Of a stretch of 64,000 nucleotides of DNA, positions 34,811-42,700 are shown piece after piece; within the stretch, counting starts at the first letter, position 1; each line of letters starts with the position of its first letter. The stretch lies in NCBI RefSeq assembly GCF_039975415.1, contig NZ_JBDWHD010000009.1; one strand, 5' to 3'. Made by a program: the position numbers and the translations under genes. This DNA comes from Ascidiaceihabitans sp039975415 (GTDB taxonomy: Bacteria; Pseudomonadota; Alphaproteobacteria; Rhodobacterales; Rhodobacteraceae). The notes beneath the pieces were generated by a model that saw only the letters and a program-made list of their open reading frames with translations, did not search any database and was not told the origin of the DNA.

Positions 34811-36682
34811 CTATCTGCCTTTCACGGGCAACCGTTGGACTTTGTCGATATGCGAAAGATCCGAGTGCCCTTGCGGTGCAGCGCCTTTTGCCATCGCCAT
34901 CAAACGCGTCTTTTGTGGTTGATCAGACACTTGGATCGTGGCCGGAAAGGCATCACTGCTGCCTTCGGGGCCCGGGTGTACTTCGACAATGCCCATCTGA
35001 TCGAAGTGGTGGATCATATGGTTGATCTGATGTTGATAATATTTGTCAGGCCCCAACGGCTCCAGCCAGTCGGCGCGGTTTGTGAAGGCTGCAATGCGAT
35101 CTTGCATGGATGCAGACGTGTCGGTGATCACACCATACGCTTCGGTGCTGACCACTTCGTTGGGGACCCGTGCGGGCCAGAACGTAGGCACATAGGGGTC
35201 GTAGGCTTTGGTATATCCTGACCGGCAAGATGCAGTATCTGTCTGCCAGGGCACAGCCATCCATCGTGTGATAGAGCCCGGCGATTGGCCCCCGTTGACA
35301 GGCCCGCCCGGTGCATCCCAAATTGGCGTCAATTCCTGACCATAATCCGGTTCCGCCCCGTCTCGTGTCTTAAGGCGAAACGCGCTGGCGTACATACCGG
35401 CTTGCCGCATCGGCCAAGTCATTTCGCAACCGGGGTGAAACGCGTCGGCCAAACAAAACTCCATCGCCGCACGCGTCAGCATGTCGGGCTGGTCTGCCAC
35501 CGGCACAGCGTCAATGGATGCAGGTGGGCAGGCGTTCGGATCGTAGTCGGCGATGAAATCGCCCTCGACCCATTGCGCAAGAAAACCCATCTGCAAATCC
35601 GACAGCGTGGTATGTTGGCGCGGCGTGTCTGCTGGTGGCACATTCATCGCATCACCATACAGCCAAGGCCACGGCACGGGCGATTTGCTGTCGCGATCAA
35701 ACACACGGAAATTGTTGTAAAGCACACGCCGCGTTTCTGCGCCTGTGTCCGTGGCATCATTCAATCGTGCCAACCATTCAGGCGACGAAAAGTCGAAAGG
35801 CCCCTCAAAGCCAAAGGCCGCAGCGAAGCCCGCATTGACCCATTGCAATTCGGTCATCCGTTCAAAAATCGGGCGAATGTCGTCTTGGAACGATGGTTTC
35901 GCAGGGCGATCCAGCATCTTAGCACTGACGGCTGTGTCGCGCATCAAGTCCCACATCGTCCGCACCGATTTGATCTGCGGGCCATAATTTGGCGGCGCAC
36001 AAATGACCCACGCGGGGGCCACATCCAACTGGACGCCGTCCAGTGTCACCGTCGCGGTCACAGGCCCGTCCGATGTATCGTCATACCAACCTTCGTTGTT
36101 GGCAAATGTGATCGCGGGGCTGTCATCGTTGGAGGCTGATTTGCCATGCCCGCCAAGCACGATCAGTCGTCCGGCGTCATCGGTATGCAGTTCCCCCAGA
36201 TAGACCCGTTGGCCAAAGCAGGTGCCATCGTCAAACTTGGTGCTGTCCCCCTTGTGGTTCGTGCCTGAAACCGATTGCGGGGAAGGCGCAATTGTCAGGC
36301 TGTCGCGGTCGGCCACTGCAAGATTGCGTTTGACACTGGGGTCGGCCTGCGCGGCTTCGGGCACATCTTGTGCCAGTTGAAATTCGTACCAGCTGGACTT
36401 TTGGTTGGCCAAGGCGACCTGCCATTCGATGTCAGCAGTATCGGCCGTCAACTCGGCCACGGCCTGCCCGGCTGCGTTCAATCCATAGATGCGAAATCGT
36501 GCAGCTTCACGTTTAATGCGGCCGCTGTCATCGCGGTAGCTGCCCGGTGGCAAGGGGGCCGGTTCGTTCACCTCGGGTCCGATGTAGTATTCGGACGGGC
36601 TGTTGCCCACCCGGCACACACCGATGGGGGGATAGATGGCCGCAGATACGATTGTGGTGTCCTGGACGTCAGTCAATGTCAC
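34811..36682 (-). CDS. LodA-like cysteine tryptophylquinone oxidase
   Basis: A 623-aa protein of the L-lysine epsilon-oxidase/glycine oxidase family, which oxidatively deaminates an amino acid and releases ammonia and hydrogen peroxide. The N-terminus AIYPPIGVCRVGNSPSEYYIGPE is the family hallmark. FHPGCEMTWP (Cys419) and RWMAVPWQTDTASC (Trp479) are the probable cofactor-forming pair; their separation of 60 residues is close to that in LodA as I remember it (Cys516/Trp581). There is no signal peptide, as in LodA. The start may be GTG at 36682 or, better spaced from GGGAG, TTG at 36676. It is coupled to the LodB-like gene. Confidence 0.87.
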   Translation of the reverse strand: MTLTDVQDTTIVSAAIYPPIGVCRVGNSPSEYYIGPEVNEPAPLPPGSYRDDSGRIKREAARFRIYGLNAAGQAVAELTADTADIEWQVALANQKSSWYEFQLAQDVPEAAQADPSVKRNLAVADRDSLTIAPSPQSVSGTNHKGDSTKFDDGTCFGQRVYLGELHTDDAGRLIVLGGHGKSASNDDSPAITFANNEGWYDDTSDGPVTATVTLDGVQLDVAPAWVICAPPNYGPQIKSVRTMWDLMRDTAVSAKMLDRPAKPSFQDDIRPIFERMTELQWVNAGFAAAFGFEGPFDFSSPEWLARLNDATDTGAETRRVLYNNFRVFDRDSKSPVPWPWLYGDAMNVPPADTPRQHTTLSDLQMGFLAQWVEGDFIADYDPNACPPASIDAVPVADQPDMLTRAAMEFCLADAFHPGCEMTWPMRQAGMYASAFRLKTRDGAEPDYGQELTPIWDAPGGPVNGGQSPGSITRWMAVPWQTDTASCRSGYTKAYDPYVPTFWPARVPNEVVSTEAYGVITDTSASMQDRIAAFTNRADWLEPLGPDKYYQHQINHMIHHFDQMGIVEVHPGPEGSSDAFPATIQVSDQPQKTRLMAMAKGAAPQGHSDLSHIDKVQRLPVKGR

Positions 36683-36746
36683 TCTCCCTTAGAACTCATT
36701 CGATAAAATTAGGTGACGGAAATCCGCCAAGTCGTTGAAAAATAGT

Positions 36747-37523
36747 TTAAACCTGCAGTAATTGCGCAGGTCTGTGCAGGTCATACATACGTTGAATATA
36801 AAGCCCCGTGGGCCGTTGGCGCAGTTCAGCATAAACTTTTTGCATGAACACGGGACACAAAGCGTGGTTGGGCAACATCCCGTGATACCCTTGCGCCAAA
36901 ATCATCGGCCCTAAACATGCAGCGGTGATCAGATCAGCATATGTCAGCCTATCACCGTACATAAAGGTACGTCCATCAGCCAACAGCGCGTCGATTTTGT
37001 CAAAACCTTCATAGATGGTTTTCAACGCTTCATCGGCCACGGCCTGATCCAGTTCCAACCCCTTGTACATGGCCCAACGGATCAGCGGAAACGCGACACG
37101 AAGTGTCAATTTCTCGTACCACGGCACCGAGGTCGTCACCGAAGACCAGACGACCGACTTGTATTTCAACAAGTTCCAATAAGACCAATTGACCACAGCC
37201 CCGCCGACAATGTTGCCTGCGTAATTTGCCATCTCAAGCACTTTTGCCTGTCCAGCCTCATCATCAGGCATCAAGCGCTTTTCTTCCGGCATTTGCGGAT
37301 CTAGATGCAGCGTGATGCCTTTCGATCCATAGGCCGCGACTTTGCCGTCAACCACCAGCCCGGGGTATTGATCTTTGGTCAGCCCCCAGGATTTCAACGC
37401 CAAGACATGAAATATCGGGGCGTGGGGACGCTCTGTGTAGGCGTAGTCATAATGGGCCAGCACCCAACGGGATGTATCGACGCCTGAAGACGGCAACAGT
37501 GTGATCAGAAGTGGTTTGCTCAT
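36747..37523 (-). CDS. Glutathione S-transferase-like protein
   Basis: A 258-aa protein with GST architecture: an N-terminal thioredoxin-like domain (LLITLLPSSGVDTSRWVLAHY, with Ser near the usual catalytic position and YPGLVVDGKVAAYGSKGITLHL as the cis-Pro/substrate segment) and a helical C-terminal domain with GDRLTYADLITAACL. It is longer than standard 200-220 aa GSTs. It overlaps the P450 stop side by 4 bases, so its function is likely tied to the P450 and peroxidase, perhaps detoxifying a reactive or lipid peroxide product (inference). Confidence 0.75.
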   Translation of the reverse strand: MSKPLLITLLPSSGVDTSRWVLAHYDYAYTERPHAPIFHVLALKSWGLTKDQYPGLVVDGKVAAYGSKGITLHLDPQMPEEKRLMPDDEAGQAKVLEMANYAGNIVGGAVVNWSYWNLLKYKSVVWSSVTTSVPWYEKLTLRVAFPLIRWAMYKGLELDQAVADEALKTIYEGFDKIDALLADGRTFMYGDRLTYADLITAACLGPMILAQGYHGMLPNHALCPVFMQKVYAELRQRPTGLYIQRMYDLHRPAQLLQV

Positions 37524-38863
37524 GTGTCAAACTCCACGTGGAAATGTTGCGGATGTGGCGTGCCACCGCCATCGATCTGGCCAGCAGCCCCCGCTGCACG
37601 GCGCAGGTTTTTCTGCGCCAGAAGGGGTTTCAGAATTGCCGGAATAACGGCGGCATTGATCGCGGCCCCGAAACAATTGTGCATGCCGTATCCCCAGATG
37701 ATATAATCCTCGAACGGGCGATCGGTGCGGAACTGGTTTGGCGTGGGAATGTCATAGCGGTCGAATTGCGCAGATGCGGTGCCCGCAAAAACAATCTGGC
37801 CTTTTTTGATGGTGCGCTGGCGCAGGGTTGAACGCCCAACAACGGCGTCCCGTGTGGCACGGCGGTAAATGACAGGGTTGTGCGGATTGAACCGCAACGC
37901 TTCCCAGATGTGCATCGCAAGCAGGGCATCATCGCCCGCAAGCGCCGCTTTGTGGGCTGTGGCCAGTGCATCGGGACGGTTCAGCAATTCGTCCAGCGCA
38001 AGGCAGCACGCCTTGGAAATGGTCGGGATCGCCCCGATCAGAATACCCAGCATATTGTTGCGAATGCCAAGGTCGCTCATCCCCGGTGTGTCCGCGCTTT
38101 GCAAGGCAAGGCAGCGGTTCAGGATGTCTTCGGCATCTGTTGGGTTGGCTTTGCGATCCTGGATCAACGTATCGAGGTAACTGCGCAACGCGCCTGCGAA
38201 TTTCATCGCTTTGGCATCCAGCTCAGGGTCCGCAGGCAGGTCTTCAAACAAGTACCAAAACAAGTCGGTCGTCCATTCCTGCATCGCTTCACGTTCGCCG
38301 CCTGCACCGAAATAGGTCGCAGTCATGTCCCAAGGCACTTCAAGCGTTAGCGCAGGGACAATGTCGATCTTGCCACCCGAGGCCTTGACGATGTCGCCGG
38401 CCCGTTCAGTGGCACGCGGCAGTACAATATTGGGCACATCGTCCATCCGCGCGGCAAGTCGCATCGCGGATGTATCACGCGTGTAGTCCCACCCCGGTTG
38501 CATCCCCAGAAAGAAGTTTTCCCCTTCGGTCAGCTTGCGCATACGGGTGCCATACACCACCTCGAAATCATCGTTGCGGTTCAGCACATCCAGCACATCG
38601 ACGCGGCGCGACACCACGGCGGTGCCCGTGTTGTCATAGGCTTTCATCAGCACTTTGTTCAGCGTGAAATTGGGCACAAAGGCCCGCAGGATTGCAAAGA
38701 CCCTGCGTTGGGCCGCAGCCGACGTGGCAAACGCTGCGATGCCACCCGCCATGGCGGCTTTCGCCCCGTTCAGGATCAACCAGCCCAACGCCAAAAAGGC
38801 TTCGAGCACGACTTGAATAATCCGAAACGCTGTTGTGAAGACGTTCGTGAATACTGCGACCAT
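37520..38863 (-). CDS. Cytochrome P450 with unusual I-helix
   Basis: A 447-aa P450. The ExxR motif is EALR at 321-324, and the haem-binding loop is WGYGMHNCFG with Cys397. The I-helix region reads LGILIGAIPTISKA (about 272-285): the acidic residue that normally precedes the conserved Thr is replaced by Pro280. P450s lacking this acid-alcohol pair often use peroxides rather than O2 plus a reductase. No ferredoxin or reductase gene is nearby, while a peroxidase and a peroxide-forming oxidase are in the same operon. A hydrophobic N-terminus (about residues 5-50) suggests membrane attachment. Confidence 0.85.
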   Translation of the reverse strand: MVAVFTNVFTTAFRIIQVVLEAFLALGWLILNGAKAAMAGGIAAFATSAAAQRRVFAILRAFVPNFTLNKVLMKAYDNTGTAVVSRRVDVLDVLNRNDDFEVVYGTRMRKLTEGENFFLGMQPGWDYTRDTSAMRLAARMDDVPNIVLPRATERAGDIVKASGGKIDIVPALTLEVPWDMTATYFGAGGEREAMQEWTTDLFWYLFEDLPADPELDAKAMKFAGALRSYLDTLIQDRKANPTDAEDILNRCLALQSADTPGMSDLGIRNNMLGILIGAIPTISKACCLALDELLNRPDALATAHKAALAGDDALLAMHIWEALRFNPHNPVIYRRATRDAVVGRSTLRQRTIKKGQIVFAGTASAQFDRYDIPTPNQFRTDRPFEDYIIWGYGMHNCFGAAINAAVIPAILKPLLAQKNLRRAAGAAGQIDGGGTPHPQHFHVEFDT

Positions 38864-38891
38864 GGCTGGTCTCCTTTAAATTTGAGACCGG

Positions 38892-40634
38892 TTAAGTCGG
38901 ATCGACGATGCCCATGCCAAGCATCCGAAGTGCCGTCATGGAGGGGATGAAAAAGTAGTCCCCACCGCGACATTCCACAAACGTCTTCAGCTTGCTCATC
39001 ACATAGGGTGGTTTGCCAGTCATCGGACAAGACGGGATTGTGTGCCGCTTGTGGTGATCGTGGTTGCCCAACAGGGGATCGGTGTTGTTGCCTTGATGAA
39101 AATCAAGCCCGTATTGGATCCATTGCTGTTGCACAAATTCGAACTGCCGGAACAAGCTGGTGCCCAAAAGCATCATGGCCACGCCCTGTTCGGTGTCGTC
39201 GTCTTTGCTGTCAAAATTCGGCGGGCCATACGGCAGACCGCGCCGCAACACACGGCGGCGTTTGTTCAGCGCGGTGCTGGCATCCGGATTTTCAGGCTGC
39301 GTGCCATCCGCGTCCACCCCGAATTTGTTCATCGGGTCCATGTAGTCGCGGGTGTTCACACGCCGCATATGCGCACCCACTGGGCATTTCAGCCCGGCCA
39401 TATCATCGGCATAGCGAAAATCGGACGCTTCCGGGGATTTGATGTATTTGATCTGGTTCATATAGGCGTCAAAGGGCGATACCGCGTCTTCTTTGCTGAC
39501 TTTTCCCGCATCAATGTCTTTTTGAGGCGTAGGCACAAAGTTCATTTTGGCGCGGAACGCTTGCCACTCTGCGTAAGTCGGCACCACAGACAAGGGCACC
39601 CCGTCGGTCCAGCGACCACACATTTTGGCAAGCAGGGTCTCGCGGCCTTCGTCCTCATCCACGTCCATGACTTTGCAATACTGCGCAACTTCCGCGTCCA
39701 CGACGTCCCAGAAGGTGCCGACGTTTTCGTGCAATTTGCGGTACGCCATGTAAGTGCCGTTGTGCATAAATTCGGCGGGGCGCGACGTCGGCGGCAATTC
39801 CTGGCTTTCGTCGGGATGGCCCAAAATGAACTCGCCGGTTGCTAAAGGTTCCCAACCGTTGCCCATCATTTTACCGCGTCCGATCACAGCGGTCTTCATT
39901 TGCGCGTCGTTGTATTGGCCTTCGAATACCGGATCACCAATGCCATCCGTGAAGCCAAAGTGTTCTTTGGGCGATGGCACTTTCAGCCCGCCAAAGTCTT
40001 CAAAAACAGCGGAAGCTTCCTGACATTCGCCCGGTCCGGTCTGGCTGTTGCCTTCCATCAGGCGGACACCATTGCCAAGCAGGGCTTTGATCTGGTTCAC
40101 ACGGTGCTCCAGCTCGGGCACAGGCTGCACGGTGCCGGGCACGCATTGCGCGTTCAAGGACAGCCAGATGTGCACGTCGTCTTTGCCCCCTGCCCCCGGA
40201 ACGCGGTTTTTCTGCCAGATTGGATCCCAGTGGGCGCACCAGTTGTCTTTGGCCGCTTCCTCTTCCGTTAGCGTTTGGTCACGATCGCCCAAGACAAAGG
40301 CACGCGCCTTCATGCCTTCGGCAAACACATCCGGCATGCCTTGCAAGGTGCGCACAGGCAATTCCAGCGCCCAAAGACCAAGAAACGTAAACGCCATGTT
40401 GGTTGTGACTTTGGGTTTGTAATTGACCCCCGGCACATGGTCTTCGCCTTTTGCAGGCTCGGGTGCCCAGCGCTCGGCCGTGGTGACCAGTTTGCGCACT
40501 TCATCAATGAATTTCCGACCAGCCGCAGCGTTGTCGATGTGGAAAAAGTAATAGCGGGCAAAGGGAAAGGAAAAGCGGCCATAAGCGCGTGTGACATTGC
40601 CTTGAATGTCGTTCAAATTCAGTTCGCGGGTCAT
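38892..40634 (-). CDS. DyP-type haem peroxidase
   Basis: A 580-aa peroxidase. The start ELNLNDIQGNVTRAYG is typical of longer (class C/D-like) DyP enzymes. GFTDGIGDP provides the catalytic Asp230 of the GxxDG motif, and CPVGAHMRRVNTRD the axial haem ligand His422. RRGLPYG near 465 is another family motif. There is no Tat signal, so it is cytoplasmic unless carried by a partner. It is larger than type A/B DyPs (about 300-450 aa). It lies 28 bases upstream of the P450. Confidence 0.9.
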   Translation of the reverse strand: MTRELNLNDIQGNVTRAYGRFSFPFARYYFFHIDNAAAGRKFIDEVRKLVTTAERWAPEPAKGEDHVPGVNYKPKVTTNMAFTFLGLWALELPVRTLQGMPDVFAEGMKARAFVLGDRDQTLTEEEAAKDNWCAHWDPIWQKNRVPGAGGKDDVHIWLSLNAQCVPGTVQPVPELEHRVNQIKALLGNGVRLMEGNSQTGPGECQEASAVFEDFGGLKVPSPKEHFGFTDGIGDPVFEGQYNDAQMKTAVIGRGKMMGNGWEPLATGEFILGHPDESQELPPTSRPAEFMHNGTYMAYRKLHENVGTFWDVVDAEVAQYCKVMDVDEDEGRETLLAKMCGRWTDGVPLSVVPTYAEWQAFRAKMNFVPTPQKDIDAGKVSKEDAVSPFDAYMNQIKYIKSPEASDFRYADDMAGLKCPVGAHMRRVNTRDYMDPMNKFGVDADGTQPENPDASTALNKRRRVLRRGLPYGPPNFDSKDDDTEQGVAMMLLGTSLFRQFEFVQQQWIQYGLDFHQGNNTDPLLGNHDHHKRHTIPSCPMTGKPPYVMSKLKTFVECRGGDYFFIPSMTALRMLGMGIVDPT

Positions 40635-40644
40635 AATTGTGCCC

Positions 40645-41664
40645 TCAAGCGTTTATAATGTTGTCGGGACGGGACGATGAAATCACGCCCGGTTTTTGCA
40701 TCGGGCCTGTGCGGTCGTCGGGCCTGTGTTCAGCCATAAATGCGCCAAATGCAGCATGCAGATCCGCGTCGGACGCGCCTTGGTGTTCCACCACAAAATC
40801 GGCAAATTTTTGTTGAATATAAATGGACTTCAACACGGACGGCAGATCATCAAATTCGGCAGGTGCCAGCGGTTTGGCCCCGTTGCGTATGGTGTAGCCG
40901 ATCGCCAGTTTGGCGGCGATAAACGCCAAGACAAGCGCAATAATGCTTGTCCAGAACGTCGCCATGCCCATCACACTGCCCACGCCGACAAGCCACAAGA
41001 CCAACGCAAGCACCCCAACAAGGGCCGGGATCGCCACAACCGCCAAAAGCGGCTTTGTGGGCAAAGTGTGAAAATCCGGCAGCTTCATGTAATAGTCATG
41101 AAACGGCATCGTCGTTTCGACGTGGCATTTTTCGAGATAATCAGCAAAGCCATCACCCGTCGAAATCCCGTCAAAGCCCACGCAGTTGCGATAAATTTCG
41201 ACGATTTCCTCTTCCATGCTGTCCCAGATTTCCAACGCATAGGCACGCCGGACGGCTTTTTGCTGCTTGGGCGACAAATCGGTGGGCAATGGATCACCGT
41301 CTTTGGTGATCGCGTCGATGTCAGCGTTAAACACCAGATACGAACAGTTCAAACGGTCAACAGGTTGCGGAATGATCGTGTTGGTTTTTTGGATCGTTTC
41401 TTTCAAGGCGTTTTCACCGATGCGCCCATTGTAGATCACATCGTCGATGACAAACATGCGTACAAAATGGTTGCGCAAGTTGCGTGCAAAGGGGCTGTTG
41501 TACTTCGCGCGCTCTGTCGCGGGGGATTGACGTGCGGTCGGCAATTCGGCCAGCGCAATCCGCACGCGTTGGTCGTATGACGTGCTGTCGGGATCCAAAG
41601 GCGTGCCGGTTTTGATGGGTGCAAGTGTGGTCAGAAAAACGTGACCTGTGTCGAGATCTGCCAT
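40645..41664 (-). CDS. Uncharacterised membrane protein of the DyP-P450-LodA operon
   Basis: A 339-aa protein I cannot name. Residues 1-200 are soluble (HVFLTTLAPIKTG, NHFVRMFVIDDVIYNG, LNCSYLVFNADID), a pattern of strands and helices that may be a ferredoxin-like alpha/beta barrel, as in DyP relatives; this is a guess. Two membrane helices follow at about 205-228 and 234-256, then a charged tail. The ATG at 41664 is chosen because the longer frame would overlap the preceding gene. It is 4 bases from its upstream neighbour and 10 from the DyP gene. Confidence 0.7.
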   Translation of the reverse strand: MADLDTGHVFLTTLAPIKTGTPLDPDSTSYDQRVRIALAELPTARQSPATERAKYNSPFARNLRNHFVRMFVIDDVIYNGRIGENALKETIQKTNTIIPQPVDRLNCSYLVFNADIDAITKDGDPLPTDLSPKQQKAVRRAYALEIWDSMEEEIVEIYRNCVGFDGISTGDGFADYLEKCHVETTMPFHDYYMKLPDFHTLPTKPLLAVVAIPALVGVLALVLWLVGVGSVMGMATFWTSIIALVLAFIAAKLAIGYTIRNGAKPLAPAEFDDLPSVLKSIYIQQKFADFVVEHQGASDADLHAAFGAFMAEHRPDDRTGPMQKPGVISSSRPDNIINA

Positions 41665-41668
41665 GGGT

Positions 41669-42346
41669 TCAAGCCTTCTTTTTACGCAACAAGTGGAACT
41701 GTTTCTGCGCGGCATTCACATAGGCCGTACGGTTCACATCGGCGCGTTCCGTATCAAGGCTGGCCACGGGGCCAAAGCCCGGATCGCCAAGGTCGTCCTG
41801 CACCTGCAAAATGGCGGTTTTGTAAGCACGCGCAAAGTCTTCTGCACTGGTGTTTGCGTGATCGCCCGACAGCGCCAGAACCTGCTGGTACACTTGAATG
41901 GCAGACTTTACGTCGCGCTGCGCGGACCCCGGCGTGGCGTTGTAGTAGTAGTCGTTGGAAAGCTGGTTGTAGGTGATGTACTCCTTGAACGGGGTCACAG
42001 GGATAGAACCCGGATACTTCGTTGCCGAGTACCAAAACAGGTTCAGCCCGTTTGGAATACCGTCCGAAAACGCATCAATATATTGGTCCCACGTGCCGTT
42101 AAAATTGGAACAAAACAGCATGTAGTCGTTGTTCAAATTTTGCTTACCCTGCCCCAGATCAGGCCAGTCTTCGGGTTTGATAATGACCCAACGCGCGAAA
42201 TGGATGATCGACAGTCCCAACAGGCCCATCAGATTTGCAGGCAACCCTCGTGCCGCCATAAAGACCAGACGGTTAAGCCATGTTTTCGTAGGTTTGCTTG
42301 GCGTCACGATATTCATCGCATACGCTTTGCCGGCAATATTCGACAT
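41669..42346 (-). CDS. Uncharacterised 225-aa protein, first gene of the DyP-P450-LodA operon
   Basis: No family is recognised. A hydrophobic segment lies at about residues 27-56 (MAARGLPANLMGLLGLSIIHFARWVII in outline), followed by NDYMLFCSNFNGTWDQYIDAFSDGI, rich in aromatic residues and resembling the soluble part of the next gene product (both have a strand of the type SYLVFNADID / DYMLFCSNFNG). The two may therefore be related halves of one unit. The gene begins after GAGAGGGCACA and so opens the ten-gene operon. Confidence 0.68.
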   Translation of the reverse strand: MSNIAGKAYAMNIVTPSKPTKTWLNRLVFMAARGLPANLMGLLGLSIIHFARWVIIKPEDWPDLGQGKQNLNNDYMLFCSNFNGTWDQYIDAFSDGIPNGLNLFWYSATKYPGSIPVTPFKEYITYNQLSNDYYYNATPGSAQRDVKSAIQVYQQVLALSGDHANTSAEDFARAYKTAILQVQDDLGDPGFGPVASLDTERADVNRTAYVNAAQKQFHLLRKKKA

Positions 42347-42700
42347 TGTGCCCTCTCAAAAAATTTGCTGCCAATTGTAAACGGCATGGTCGGTAAAATA
42401 ATTTCCCTTAGGGAAGGCGATCAGAGGGGGTGAGTCAATGGAAAAATTCGCGTCATAAGGGCAATGCAGAGTTGCATCCCAAATTGCGAGGCAGTGTAAC
42501 TAAGAAACAGGTCAGATGAAAGTTTCCAAAATCACATTTAAAACAAATACTTATACATCTCATAATCATTTGAACACCGCCATTTTCATCAACGCGTAAT
42601 ATACCGTTTCAAATCCCCTGTTTCACACCGAACCTCGCGCTTTGAATTGACAGTGCCACAAACTGTTCGCACTCTGATCAGCGAACCGGGGAGACAACAC
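42347..42700. promoter_or_regulatory. 354-base divergent promoter region of the oxidative operon and an orphan dctP
   Basis: No gene is seen. It is A/T-rich and holds the promoters of the ten-gene minus-strand operon and of dctP on the plus strand. A 13-base palindrome, TTCCCT-T-AGGGAA, at 42403-42415 lies 57 bases upstream of the operon's first codon and is an operator candidate. No clear -35/-10 pair could be fixed by eye. Confidence 0.5.

Noticed and set aside
40696..41580. 294-aa plus-strand open frame opposite the two-helix membrane protein
   Set aside because: Low-complexity, His/Arg-rich translation; the minus-strand frame has a ribosome site, operon spacing and membrane helices.
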